Part shown: piece after piece, positions 1 through 8,688 of the stretch
Position numbering within the stretch: the stretch's first letter is position 1
Layout: the number at the start of each line of letters is the position of its first letter
Assembly: GCA_963758025.1 (NCBI GenBank)
Contig: CAVWUA010000014.1
Span: 1-35,074, forward strand
Direction of reading: 5' to 3'
Length of the DNA: 35,074 nucleotides
Source: CAVWUA01 sp963758025
GTDB taxonomy: Bacteria; Planctomycetota; Planctomycetia; Isosphaerales; Isosphaeraceae
Program-made: the position numbers and the translations under genes
The notes under the pieces: model-generated
The model's input: the letters and a program-made list of their open reading frames with translations, nothing else
What the model was told of the DNA's origin: nothing
The model's database searches: none

Positions 1-26
1 TGGTAAGGCAGTGCTGTCAGGGTCTT
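1..26 (+). repeat. Left terminal inverted repeat of the IS
   Basis: All 26 bases match the reverse complement of 1528-1553. The match stops at base 27 (G here, T expected from the other end). Confidence 0.9.
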
Positions 27-108
27 GGCCTGTCGTGCCGGATAGGACGCCGATACCATAAGCTTCCGTCGGACACCAGCTTGAGGATTCCTCAGGAGTG
101 CCTTCGTT

Positions 109-1439
109 ATGGACGGCGTCGTTTTTTCCGCCGCAGTGCTTGAGAACGTACCCTTGGCCGACGCGGCGTGGCGAACGCTGTGTTTCGCAATGGACGATCG
201 CTGGTTGGACGACCTCTGGACGCGAACGCGCGGACGCTGCTACGAGCGGGAACTCAAGTTCCGTACGCTGGCCCATCTCGTCGCCGAAGCCTTGTTGCAG
301 CACAGCGGCAGTGGCCGTCAAGCCTTCGAACGCGGTCGGGAGGCCGAGACGCTGACGACGTCGATCGCCTCGAGTTTCGAGAGCTCGGGAACCTGCCGGT
401 GCCCCTGAGCGAGGCCTTGCTTGAAGAAGGCACCCGGAGGATGAGCGCGCCTGCCCGCGGCCCCGGCGGTTGACCCCCTGCCGGACTGCCTTGCGGATTT
501 CGAAGTCTTTGGCGCGGACGGCAAGGCGATCAAGCATGTCAAGCGACTGCTCAAGCCGTTGCGCAACTTGCGGGCAGGTATCCTGGGTGCGCGTGCGTCG
601 GTGGGCTTGGACCTGCGGACGGGTCTGGCGGTGGCGATGGTGGGCCATCTCGATGGCGAAGCCGGTGAAGCGGCCCTGACGGAAGCCCTGCTGGCCAGGT
701 TGGCGGCGTCGGCCCATCGTGTGGGGAGGCCGTGGTTGGCGGTGTTGGACCGACTCTACTGCAACCTGAGTTTTCCCCAGCAGGTGATCAAGGCCGGCGG
801 TCATTTTCTGATCCGTTATTGCGCCAATACGACCTTCGTTCCCGATCCGGCCAGGCCGTGCAGGAGGGCGACGACACCGACGGGCGACGGGTCGTGCAAG
901 AGTGGGGCTGGCTGGGCAAGGCCCAGACGGGCGGCCGACAGTTCGTCCGCCGGATCACGAAGTCTCTGCCCCACGGCAAAGAGATCAGCGTGGTCACGGA
1001 CCTGTGGGACGAGGTCCGGTATCCGGCCTCGGCGATGCTCTCGGCCTATCGAAGTCGTTGGGGGATCGAGACCGTTTTCCACCAGATCACCGACGTGTTC
1101 TCGTTGAAGCACCTGATCGGAACGCAGCCGAAGGCGGTGCTGTTCCAACTGTCGTTCTGCCTGCTGTTGTACAACACGCTGCAAGTCGTACGCGCCCACC
1201 TGGCGTCGTACAAAGGGTGCGCGGCGAAGAAGATTTCCAACGAGAAGCTGTTCTACGACATGAAGCGGGAACTCGTGACGGTCAGCGTGCTGGTCAAAAC
1301 GGAGACCTTGCTCTCGTTGCTGGGGCCGGTGCCGACAGCGGCCGAGTTGCGTGACACGCTGCGGATGAGGCTGTGCGGCGCATGGAGCGATCGCTGGTGG
1401 AGACGCCCAGCTCCGGGGGTGGCGGGCACCAGAAGGTGA
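109..1439 (+). pseudogene. IS4-family transposase, frame broken three times
   Basis: DDE transposase of the IS. Reading starts at ATG 109 behind AGGAG at about 93-97. Coherent protein is found in frame 1 up to about 345, frame 3 to about 450, frame 1 to about 860 and frame 3 to the stop at 1439. Three one-base corrections give 444 codons, a normal size for the family. Recognisable parts are GLDLRTGLAVAMVGHLDG near 605-655 (first catalytic Asp region), VLDRLYCN near 745 (second Asp) and YRSRWGIETVFHQI near 1048-1090, which holds the Y-x2-R-x3-E pattern of IS4 enzymes; the usual Lys after it is Thr. As written it cannot make a full protein. Because neighbouring genes carry the same kind of lesion, sequence error is as likely as true decay. 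Confidence 0.8.
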
Positions 1440-1527
1440 AGACGCGCGTGCCTGGCAACCATACGTCGACCTACCGGGCTCTCCAGCAATCCCATGAACG
1501 AACGACCGTGGCGTCTGCGGCCCTCCA

Positions 1528-1553
1528 AAGACCCTGACAGCACTGCCTTACCA
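1528..1553 (-). repeat. Right terminal inverted repeat of the IS
   Basis: Perfect inverted copy of bases 1-26. It runs directly into AGGGGGA, which belongs to a flanking palindromic repeat sharing the CCTTACCA core. Confidence 0.9.
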
Positions 1554-1616
1554 AGGGGGAAGGAATGAAGTTCCCTGGAAGAGGGAGCTTTCCTCCTTCT
1601 CTCCCCTTTGGTAAGG
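1546..1616. repeat. Palindromic intergenic repeat overlapping the IS end
   Basis: CCTTACCAAGGGGGA at 1546-1560 pairs with TCCCCTTTGGTAAGG at 1602-1616, with one mismatch over 15 bases, and encloses a smaller stem (TCCCT...AGGGA). The first arm is partly the end of the IS itself. The arrangement suggests an insertion into, or beside, an interspersed palindrome resembling the IS tip. Whether this repeat recurs in the genome cannot be told from one window. Confidence 0.5.
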
Positions 1617-1657
1617 GGGAGCCGGAGGGGGTTCCGAGCCCATCACCGCGTCCGTTG

Positions 1658-1680
1658 GTGATTCCGCGACGCGGCATCAC
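1658..1680 (-). terminator. Stem-loop directly after the sugar permease gene
   Basis: GTGATTCCGC and GCGGCATCAC form a 9-pair stem with one mismatch around a GAC loop, beginning at the base after the permease stop codon on the minus strand. There is no run of U, so it may act as an mRNA 3' end barrier or a weak terminator. Confidence 0.4.
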
Positions 1681-2649
1681 TCAAGGGCGCAAGCGTCGGC
1701 CGATCGCGTCGGCCGCGGCGAACAGGAGGATGACCGCGCCCGTGACCAGGCTGCGGTACTCGTCGGGGAAGCCGCTGTACGTGATCAGCGAGCCGATCGT
1801 CTGCATCAGCAGGCAGCCGGCCACCGCGCCCAGGACGCTTCCCGACCCCCCCTGGAGCGACACGCCGCCGATGACGCACGCGGCGATCGACTCCAGCTCA
1901 TAGCCCGTGCCGGTGTCCGGCTTGGCCAGGTTGACCCACGAGAGCAGGGCAATCGCCCCGAGCCCGGCCGCCAGGCCGCTCAGGGCGAAGGTGGCCACCC
2001 GGACCGCCGCCGTCCGCACGCCGGCCAGGCGCGCGGCCTCGGCGTTGCCGCCGGTCGCGTACACGTACTGACCGAAAACCGTCTGACGCAGGACCAGCCA
2101 GCCGAGCACCGCCACGCCGAGGAAGACGAAGGCCCGCAAGGGGACGAGCGTCCGGCCGAGCGTGAGGCCGAGGTCGTCCAGGGGGTCGAACGCCGAGACG
2201 CCGGTGATCGGCCGTCCGCCCAGCAGGACGAACGTCGCCCCCCGGTAGATCAGCAAGGTGCTCAGGGTCGTCACGAAGGCGTTGGTCCGCACGAGGGCGA
2301 CGAACAGGCCGTTGACCGCTCCCAGCAAGGCCCCCAGCCCCAGCGCCGCCAGGGCCGCCGGCCAGGGGCCGAGCACGTCCTGAGCCAGCCAGGCGGTCGC
2401 CGCGGCCGTCAGGCCGAGGATCGCCCCTTGCGACAGGTCGAACCCTCCGCCGATCAGCACGAACGCCTGCCCGACCGCCAGCAAGCCGACGATGCTCGCC
2501 AGCTTCAGCACGTTGCCGAGCGTCCCCGGCGCGAGGAACCCCGGCGTCATCGCCATCAGGCAGAACGCGGCGACGGCCAGGATCAAGAGCGGCAAGCGGG
2601 CCAGCAGCGTCCGCCAGGGGACGCCGGGCGGCGTTTCAGGAGAACTCAT
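1681..2649 (-). CDS. Sugar ABC transporter permease, ribose/CUT2 type (RbsC-like)
   Basis: Inner-membrane permease of a carbohydrate importer (BPD_transp_2 family). The 322-residue product is almost all hydrophobic, with about eight to ten membrane segments. It carries the family features VGLLAVGQAFVLIGGGFDLS (residues about 53-72) and the conserved loop YATGGNAEAARLAGVR (about 197-212). Length is normal. The start ATG at 2649 lies inside the end of the ATPase gene, an overlap of 14 bases, so the two are translated together. The substrate cannot be read from the permease alone; ribose, xylose, galactose or an inositol-type sugar are all possible. The gene is intact. Confidence 0.9.
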   Translation of the reverse strand: MSSPETPPGVPWRTLLARLPLLILAVAAFCLMAMTPGFLAPGTLGNVLKLASIVGLLAVGQAFVLIGGGFDLSQGAILGLTAAATAWLAQDVLGPWPAALAALGLGALLGAVNGLFVALVRTNAFVTTLSTLLIYRGATFVLLGGRPITGVSAFDPLDDLGLTLGRTLVPLRAFVFLGVAVLGWLVLRQTVFGQYVYATGGNAEAARLAGVRTAAVRVATFALSGLAAGLGAIALLSWVNLAKPDTGTGYELESIAACVIGGVSLQGGSGSVLGAVAGCLLMQTIGSLITYSGFPDEYRSLVTGAVILLFAAADAIGRRLRP

Positions 2650-4183
2650 CAGGGGCCTCGCGGGAAATCCGAGCGTTCGGGTCGTCGATCATGGCCGCCA
2701 GCAGCGTGTGCTCGTCGGCCTGGTCGGCCGGCAGGTCGCGGACGACCCTCCCGGCGCGGAGCACGACCAGGCGATCGGCCAGGCGGAGCAGTTCATGGGT
2801 ATCCGACGTCACCAGCAGGACCGCCAGGCCGTCGTGCGCCAGGTCCTCGACCCGCCGGTGAATCGCCTCGCGCGTGCGGACGTCGATGCCGCGCGTCGGC
2901 TCGTTGAGGATCAGGAGGCGCGGCCCGGTCGCCGTCCAGCGCGCGAGCAGGACCTTCTGCTGGTTCCCCCCCGAGAGGGTCGTTGCCCGCTGGTCCAGCC
3001 CCGCCAGCGCGACCTCGAACGCGCGGCAAAGCTCGGCGGCGCGTCGGTGCCGACCGCCTCGATCGAGCACGCCGAACCGCGCGAGCCGGGGCAGGATCGC
3101 CAGCGCGACGTTCTCCTCGACCGATAGGGTCGGCACAAGCCCCTCGCGCCGGCGGTCGGCCGGAACCGAGGCCACCCCTCGGGCACGGGCCTCGGCCGGA
3201 TGGTGCGGATGAAAAGGCCACCCTTGCCAGACGATCCGCCCTGAGGTCAGCCGATCGGCCCCGAACAGCACGCGGGCCAGTTCCTCATGTCCCGAGCCGG
3301 CCAGGCCGGTCAAACCGACGATCTCCCCGGCGCGCACCCGCAGATCGACCCCGCGCAGGGTACGGCCGCGGGCCTGCTTGACGGTCAGGATCGGCGGTCC
3401 CTCGGGGACCCTGCGCGTTGTATCCCGACGCTCGACGACCTCGCCGACCATCGCGTTCATCAGGCGATCGGGGGGCAGGTCCGCCGCCGGCCACGTGCCG
3501 ACCCGCGCGCCGTCGCGCAGGACGGTGATCCGGTCGGCGATCCGGGCGACCTCGTCGAGGTGGTGCGAGATGTAGATGATCCCCAGCCCCCGGGCGCGGA
3601 GGTCGTCGAGCACGCCGAAGAGCCGCTCGATCTCGGCGCGGGTCAGGGCGGCGGTCGGCTCGTCGAGCACCAGCACGCGGGCCTCGCGCCCCAGGGCCTT
3701 GGCAATCTCGACCAGTTGCCGTTGACCGGTCGTCAGCCGCTCGGCGCGGGCGTTCGGATCGAGCGGGAAGCCCAGCGTCTTCAGGTGCTCGGACGCGCGC
3801 CGGCGGATCGCCCGGCGGTTGATCCAGGGGCCGACGTGCGGCTCGTCCCCCAGGGCGAGGTTCTCGGCCACCGTCAACGCGCCGACCAGGCTGAACTCCT
3901 GGTGGATCACCGACACGCCGTGCGCCAGCGCGCTGGCCGGGTCGCGGAACCGGACGACCTGGCCATCCAGCGCGATCTGCCCCGCGTCGGGCCGCACCGC
4001 GCCGCCGAGCACGCCGATCAACGTGCTCTTGCCCGCGCCGTTCTCGCCGCAAAGGGCATGGACCTCCCCGGCTCGCACGTTGAGATCGACCCCCCGCAGC
4101 GCCCGGACGCCGGGATACGTCTTGACGATCCCCCGCAAGGCGACGCGGGGCGGTTTTGCGTCGAGATATTCTTGATCTTTCAA
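2636..4183 (-). CDS. Sugar ABC transporter ATP-binding protein, two ATPase domains (RbsA/MglA-like)
   Basis: Energises the importer by ATP hydrolysis at the cytoplasmic face. Domain one has Walker A GENGAGKST, signature TTGQRQLVEIAKAL and Walker B VLVLDEPTAAL. Domain two has the degenerate Walker A GLAGSGHEE, signature LSGGNQQKVLLARW and LLILNEPTRGIDV. This tandem layout with a degraded second P-loop is typical of CUT2 importers. I place the start at TTG 4183: it has GAAGGG eight bases upstream and gives 515 residues, the usual size. An in-frame ATG at 4357 would add 58 residues unlike the family and would overlap the divergent gene. The solute-binding protein normally encoded beside these genes is absent from the window. 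Confidence 0.88.
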   Translation of the reverse strand: MKDQEYLDAKPPRVALRGIVKTYPGVRALRGVDLNVRAGEVHALCGENGAGKSTLIGVLGGAVRPDAGQIALDGQVVRFRDPASALAHGVSVIHQEFSLVGALTVAENLALGDEPHVGPWINRRAIRRRASEHLKTLGFPLDPNARAERLTTGQRQLVEIAKALGREARVLVLDEPTAALTRAEIERLFGVLDDLRARGLGIIYISHHLDEVARIADRITVLRDGARVGTWPAADLPPDRLMNAMVGEVVERRDTTRRVPEGPPILTVKQARGRTLRGVDLRVRAGEIVGLTGLAGSGHEELARVLFGADRLTSGRIVWQGWPFHPHHPAEARARGVASVPADRRREGLVPTLSVEENVALAILPRLARFGVLDRGGRHRRAAELCRAFEVALAGLDQRATTLSGGNQQKVLLARWTATGPRLLILNEPTRGIDVRTREAIHRRVEDLAHDGLAVLLVTSDTHELLRLADRLVVLRAGRVVRDLPADQADEHTLLAAMIDDPNARISREAPDEFS

Positions 4184-4191
4184 TCGTGTGG

Positions 4192-4197
4192 CCCTTC
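4192..4197 (-). promoter_or_regulatory. Ribosome binding site supporting the TTG start of the sugar ATPase
   Basis: GAAGGG on the minus strand, eight bases before TTG 4183. The upstream in-frame ATG codons at 4357, 4324 and 4269 lack a comparable site. Confidence 0.5.
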
Positions 4198-4355
4198 GTG
4201 TTCGGGAAGGACCTATTCTGGCATCCACGACGTTGAAAATCGACCCGTCTCCGACTTTCGTCCTTTCCATTGCCGGACGTGCGTTGTAAGTTGAACCCAG
4301 CGGGATACGCTTGCTCTTCTCCATGTGTCCGCGTCTCTTCACCCAATCGAGGCCC

Positions 4356-5208
4356 ATGATGACGGACGAACATCACGCTGAGGAACCCTCGTCGGACGCC
4401 GGGGACCTTCAGTTCGATCAGGCGGAGTACGAGACGCCCGAAGCCGCCGAACCAACCTGCACGGCGTGCAAGAATCCGATCGAAGAGACATATTATGAAG
4501 CCAATGGCGCGATGGTCTGCGCGTCGTGCCGGGAGTCGATCGAGGCGGCGATGACGGGCGGCTCGCGTCTCGGGCGGTTCGTGAAGGCCACGATCTTCGG
4601 CGCGATCGCGGCGCTGGTCGGGTTCCTGATTTACTACGGCGTGATGAAGATCACCGGCTATGAGCTGGCCCTGATCTCGATTCTGGTGGGCCTGCTGGTC
4701 GGTGGGGCCGTGCGCGGGCTCGGGGCATCGGGGGGGCTGGATTTATCAGGCGCTGGCGATCTTCTTGACCTATACGGCGATTGCCGCGAGCTATGCGGGC
4801 GTGGCCATCCCGCAATTCCTGGCCGAGATGCAGAAGGAGGAGGCGGGGGAGAACCCGAACGCCGGGCCAGCGAATGCCGCCGCGCTCGCCGATCCCGCGA
4901 AACCGGCCGCGAAGCCCGCCGACAAACCGGCCCCGGCGGCGGCACCTGTGGCGGCCCCGGCGAAGCCGACGTTCAGCCTCGGCGAACTGGCCTTCGTGGT
5001 CGTGCTTCTCGTCGGGTTCCTCTACGCGCTCCCCGTGATCGCCGGGTTTGAGAGTCCCATCGGGTTGCTCATCATCGGGTTCGCGCTCTGGGAAGCGTGG
5101 AAGATCAACCGCCGCACCCGGCTGGAGTTCCAGGGGCCGTTCGTTCTGGGTGATGGTGAGGAAGGGACGGGCGATTTGCCCGTCGAAGGGGTTCCGGGCC
5201 ATGCGTGA
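4356..5208 (+). CDS. Zinc-ribbon membrane protein, unknown function (one frame break)
   Basis: I do not recognise a named family. The N-terminus is acidic, then a treble-clef-like zinc site CTACKNPIEETYYE...CASC (residues about 39-60) resembles LIM or zinc-ribbon modules. Five hydrophobic segments follow, split by an Ala/Pro/Lys linker (codons around 4860-4970). The frame shifts in a run of seven G at 4730-4736; with six G it reads GASGGWIYQALAIF and gives 284 codons. The start is ATG 4356 or 4359; GAGG at 4349-4352 is better spaced for 4359. Its stop overlaps the next start by eight bases (ATGCGTGA), so the two zinc-ribbon membrane proteins are probably made and used together. Confidence 0.7.
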
Positions 5209-6273
5209 CGAGGCCGCCGGGGCGTCTCCCGAGGGGTTGACCTGTCCGTCGTGCGGGACCGAGATCGCCCCTCGCCTGCTGACCTGCCCGGGCTGTCAGC
5301 GGTTGATCCATGCCGACCGGCTCAAACAACTGGCCGAGGAGGCGGAGCACGCCCAGCGGGAGGGGCATCCGGGGGAGGCGCTGGCCCTCTGGCGCGAGGC
5401 CCTGGAGCTGCTCCCGCCGAGGTCCCGTCAGCATCAGGTGATCGCCGCTCGGGTCGAGGAACTGAGCCGCCAGGCGGATGCCTCGCCGGCCGCGACGGCG
5501 CGGGCCGGAGAGGATGCGACCGCCGAGACGCGCAAGGCCTGGGCGGGAGGAGGCGCGGCCGGTCTGGGGGCCCTGGGCCTGTTCCTCTGGAAGATGAAGT
5601 TTCTCGCCGTGCTCGCCTTGACGAAGGCCAAGTTCCTGCTGCTGGGGCTGACCAAGGCGAGCACGTTCCTCTCGATGTTCCTGTCGATGGGGGTGTACTG
5701 GGCGGCCTTCGGCTGGAAGTTCGCGTTGGGGTTGGTGCTGTCGATCTACGTCCACGAGATGGGGCACGTCGCCTCGCTCTTGCGCTACGGGGTGAAGGCC
5801 AGCCCGCCGTTGTTCGTGCCGGGCCTGGGGGCAATGGTCCGCCTGCGGCAATCGTTCACCAGCCCTCGCGAGGATGCCCGGGTGGGCCTGGCCGGGCCGC
5901 TCTGGGGTCTGGGCGCGGCGGTGTTCTGTTACGCCGTGTTCCTCGCGACCCAGTACCGATCTGGGCGGCGATTGCCCGCCTTGGTGCCTGGATCAACCTG
6001 TTCAACCTCCTGCCGCTCTGGCAGCTTGACGGCGGCCGGGCGTTCCGCGCCCTGACGCGCTCCCAGCGCTGGCTGGCGACGGCGGCGATTGCCGCGGCGT
6101 GGTCCGCGACCGCCGAGGGCTTGCTGATCTTGCTGTTGCTCGTCGCGGCCGTCCGCACGGCCACCGACACGCCCGCGAAGGAGCCGGACCGGATCGCCCT
6201 GATCCAGTACGTCGCCCTCGTCGCGGCCCTGTCCGCCTTGACGTTGATCCCGGTCGCGCTGCCGGGCGGCTGA
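5201..6273 (+). CDS. Zinc-ribbon M50 (site-2) intramembrane metalloprotease (one frame break)
   Basis: The N-terminus has a zinc ribbon CPSCGTEIAPRLLTCPGC (residues about 14-31). A helical, TPR-like stretch with AQREGHPGEALALWREALEL follows, then a membrane protease core. The active-site helix is HEMGH at residues 185-189, and the second motif NLLPLWQLDGGRAF supplies the Asp zinc ligand, as in M50 enzymes. Such proteases cut membrane-bound substrates inside the bilayer. The frame breaks near 5955; inserting one base (CAG GTA CCG) joins FLATQ to VPIWAAI and gives 358 codons. The first half and the second half lie in different frames, both rich in family features, so the gene is probably whole in the organism. 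The natural substrate is unknown. Confidence 0.8.
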
Positions 6274-6304
6274 TGCACGCGTTCGCTGATGCGTTCCGGT
6301 AATG

Positions 6305-6311
6305 AAGGAGG
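6305..6311 (+). promoter_or_regulatory. Strong Shine-Dalgarno site deciding a GTG start
   Basis: AAGGAGG, a near-perfect anti-16S match, lies six bases before GTG 6318. This fixes the pectate lyase start at a GTG codon. Confidence 0.75.
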
Positions 6312-6317
6312 TTCCTG

Positions 6318-7403
6318 GTGACGATTTCGACGGCCATCGTTCGACCCGTGGCGGTGTTCCTCACGCTCGCTCTGGGCATCGGGGTCGTCCAGGGCGCTTC
6401 ATTCAACTGGCGGGACTACGACGACAAGCCGGACGACTGGTTCGCCGGCCCCGAGGCCACCCGGATGGCCGAGAACATCCTGAGCTACCAGTCCGAGGCG
6501 GGAAGCTGGCCCAAGAACGTCGACACGTCGGCATCCCGGTACAACGGCGATCGGTCCAAGCTCAGAGGGACCTTCGACAACCGGGCGACGACCGGCGAGC
6601 TGCGCTTCCTGGCGGCGGTCGATCGCGCGACCGGCCGGCCGCGCTACCGCGACGCGTTCCTCAAGGGCCTCGACCACATCCTGGCCGCGCAGTACCCGAC
6701 CGGAGGCTGGCCGCAGTTCTATCCGCCCGGTGACGCGTATCACCGGCACATCACCTTCAACGACGGCACGATGGTCCTCCTCCTGGAGTTCCTCCGCGAC
6801 GTGGCCCGCGACGACGCCTACGCCTTCGTTGACGTCCCGCGCCGGGAGGCCGCCGCGCGGGCCTTCAAGGCGGGCATCCGTTGCATCCTGGCCTGCCAGG
6901 TCGTCGTTGACGGCGTGCCGACCGCCTGGTGTGCTCAGCACGACGAAGTGACGCTCCAACCGCGCAAGGGTCGGGCCTACGAGCACCCGTCGCTCAGCGG
7001 GGCCGAGAGTGCGGGTATCCTGGCCCTGCTGATGAGCCTCGATGAGCCGAGCCCCGAGGTCCGCCGCGCCATCCACGCCGGCTCCCGCTGGTTCGAGCAG
7101 GTCAAGCTCACCGGCTTTCGGGTCGAGAAGCGCGACGGCGACGCGGTGGTGGTCGCCGACCCCGATGCTCCGCCCCTGTGGGCACGCTTCTACGAGATCG
7201 GCACCAATCGGCCGATCTTCAGCGGCCGGGACGGCGTGATCCAGTATTCGCTCGCGGAGATCGAACGCGAACGCCGGGGCGGCTACGCCTGGTATGGCAC
7301 CTGGGGTGAGGATCAGGCCAGGCGGTATCAGAAATGGTGCGCGAAGTGGAGCGAGACGCCCGAGACGGACGGCCCGCACACCAAGTCGTCGGGCAACGGC
7401 TGA
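6318..7403 (+). CDS. Secreted pectate lyase, polysaccharide lyase family 10
   Basis: Cleaves polygalacturonate (pectic acid) by beta-elimination. The 361-residue protein has an N-terminal signal sequence (TISTAIVRPVAVFLTLALGIG, cut near VQGA) and so acts outside the cytoplasm. Family features are SYQSEAGSWPKNVDTS near residue 53, DNRATTGELRFLA, AAQYPTGGWPQFYPP, HITFNDGTMV and the C-terminal NRPIFSGRDGVIQYS...RRGGYAWYGTW. These match the (alpha/alpha)3-barrel PL10 lyases. The frame is intact. It ends 24 bases from the convergent glycosyltransferase gene. It suggests growth on plant or algal pectin debris, consistent with a polysaccharide-degrading planctomycete; the sugar importer upstream is on the other strand and need not be linked. 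Confidence 0.92.
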   Translation: MTISTAIVRPVAVFLTLALGIGVVQGASFNWRDYDDKPDDWFAGPEATRMAENILSYQSEAGSWPKNVDTSASRYNGDRSKLRGTFDNRATTGELRFLAAVDRATGRPRYRDAFLKGLDHILAAQYPTGGWPQFYPPGDAYHRHITFNDGTMVLLLEFLRDVARDDAYAFVDVPRREAAARAFKAGIRCILACQVVVDGVPTAWCAQHDEVTLQPRKGRAYEHPSLSGAESAGILALLMSLDEPSPEVRRAIHAGSRWFEQVKLTGFRVEKRDGDAVVVADPDAPPLWARFYEIGTNRPIFSGRDGVIQYSLAEIERERRGGYAWYGTWGEDQARRYQKWCAKWSETPETDGPHTKSSGNG

Positions 7404-7427
7404 GCGTGCCGTCGCGGTGGCTCTCGG

Positions 7428-8681
7428 TCAGGGCCAGCGCCGCTTGCCCGCCGAGGCGATCCGCTCGAAGTAATCTTTCAGCCTCGGCACGCAGACGTCC
7501 AGGCTGTACTTTTCCTCGATCAAGGCCCGCGCCGCCTCGCCCAAGGGACGATACGCGGCCGGGTCGTCCAGCACGCGCAGGGCCGTCTCGGTGAGGCGGT
7601 CCACGTCGAACAACGGCTCGACCAGCCCGGTTTTACCCGGCTCGATCACCTCGCGCACCGGGGGCGTGTCGGCGCCGAGGACGACCCGGGCGCACGACAT
7701 CGCGTTGAAGAGTGACCACGAAAGCACGAAAGGAACCGTCAGGTACAGGTGCAGGTCGCTCCGGGCGAGGACGTCGGCCAGGGTCTCGGGGGGGATGTGG
7801 CCCAGGAAGACCAGGCGCGACGGGTCCAGATCCGCGCGGGCCATCGCCCAGTCCTTGAAGCTCGACGTGCCGGTGTGGAGCGCGTCCCAGCCGTAATAGA
7901 CCTGATCGGTCCCCGCGACGACGAACAGCACGTCGTCGCGCTCGCGCATGATCCGCCCGGCGACCTTCAGGAAGAGGTCGAACCCGCGCATCGACTCCAG
8001 CCCCCGGGCGACGAACGTGACGACCTTCGTCCCCTCGGGAATCGACCGCCCGGCGATCTGGCGAAGGGGGGACCGGGGGCGATAGAACGCCGTGTCGATG
8101 CCGTCGAAGTGGACCTCGATCTTCGGCCAGTACCGCTCGGGGAACGTCCGCTTCTGCCAGTGGGTCGCCGAGTACCCGGCGTCGGCGTTGTTCAACGCGA
8201 CCAGCACCGGCGCATTAATGCAGCGCGGGAAGAACGGGGCCACGTCCTCGGCCGGCGGCAGGTCGATCCGGTAGCTGATGTCGCTTCGTTGATGCGAGGC
8301 GAAGTAATATTCGCAGTAATTGATGATCGGGCAATCGAGCAATTCGGGCAGGAAGACCGTCGGCGCGCCCCGGCCGCCGTGCGCGACAACCAGGTCCGGG
8401 CGCAGGTCGGGCCGGGCGCGGACGGCCTCGAAGACGGAACGGCAGAGGCCCAGGAACTTGCCGTGGATCTGCGGCCAGGGGGTCGGCTGGTGGTCGCGGT
8501 CCTCGGGAGGGATGACCAGCCGCTCCAGCTCCAGCCGTTCGAGCATCTCCGCCGAGGGGGTCGGGCAGGTGGACAGGTCCTCGATCAAGAACCGGCAGCG
8601 CCAGCCGTGCGACTTCGCCAGCTCCAGCGCCAGCCGGCCGAACTGCGCGGGGAACGCCTGGTGGATGAACAGAACGTGCAT
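7428..8681 (-). CDS. Glycosyltransferase, GT4-like (second of a tandem pair)
   Basis: Probably moves a sugar from a nucleotide donor to a glycan or lipid carrier in the cytoplasm. The N-terminus MHVLFIHQAFPAQFGRLA and the following 170 residues resemble the Glyco_trans_4_3 (PF12000) donor domain. The C-terminal Rossmann half has RSIPEGTKVVTFVARGLESM, VVAGTDQVYYG, LVFLGHIPPETLADVLARSD and VREVIEPGKTGLVEP, the usual GT4 fold marks. It has 417 residues and is intact. The start ATG 8681 is seven bases after the stop of the related upstream gene, so they form an operon and look like a tandem duplication. The acceptor is unknown; an exopolysaccharide or cell-surface glycan is a reasonable guess. 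Confidence 0.85.
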   Translation of the reverse strand: MHVLFIHQAFPAQFGRLALELAKSHGWRCRFLIEDLSTCPTPSAEMLERLELERLVIPPEDRDHQPTPWPQIHGKFLGLCRSVFEAVRARPDLRPDLVVAHGGRGAPTVFLPELLDCPIINYCEYYFASHQRSDISYRIDLPPAEDVAPFFPRCINAPVLVALNNADAGYSATHWQKRTFPERYWPKIEVHFDGIDTAFYRPRSPLRQIAGRSIPEGTKVVTFVARGLESMRGFDLFLKVAGRIMRERDDVLFVVAGTDQVYYGWDALHTGTSSFKDWAMARADLDPSRLVFLGHIPPETLADVLARSDLHLYLTVPFVLSWSLFNAMSCARVVLGADTPPVREVIEPGKTGLVEPLFDVDRLTETALRVLDDPAAYRPLGEAARALIEEKYSLDVCVPRLKDYFERIASAGKRRWP

Positions 8682-8688
8682 CAGCGTT

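Larger units (their letters stand above)
1..1553. mobile_element. IS4-type insertion sequence, complete between its ends
   Basis: The element is bounded by a perfect 26-bp inverted repeat: bases 1-26 (starting TGGTAAGGCAGTGCTGTC) are the reverse complement of 1528-1553. Between them lies one transposase gene on the plus strand that fills most of the length. A size of about 1.55 kb, long perfect ends and a DDE transposase with a Y-R-E region fit the IS4 superfamily; the exact subgroup is not determined. The element begins at base 1, so the left flank and any target duplication cannot be seen. A sequence that starts exactly at an IS end often marks an assembly break at a multicopy repeat. Confidence 0.85.

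Noticed and set aside
4730..4736. Programmed frameshift at a run of seven G
   Set aside because: Many other genes in the window carry similar breaks at unrelated sites, there is no slippery motif plus pseudoknot that I can see, and a simple extra G explains it.
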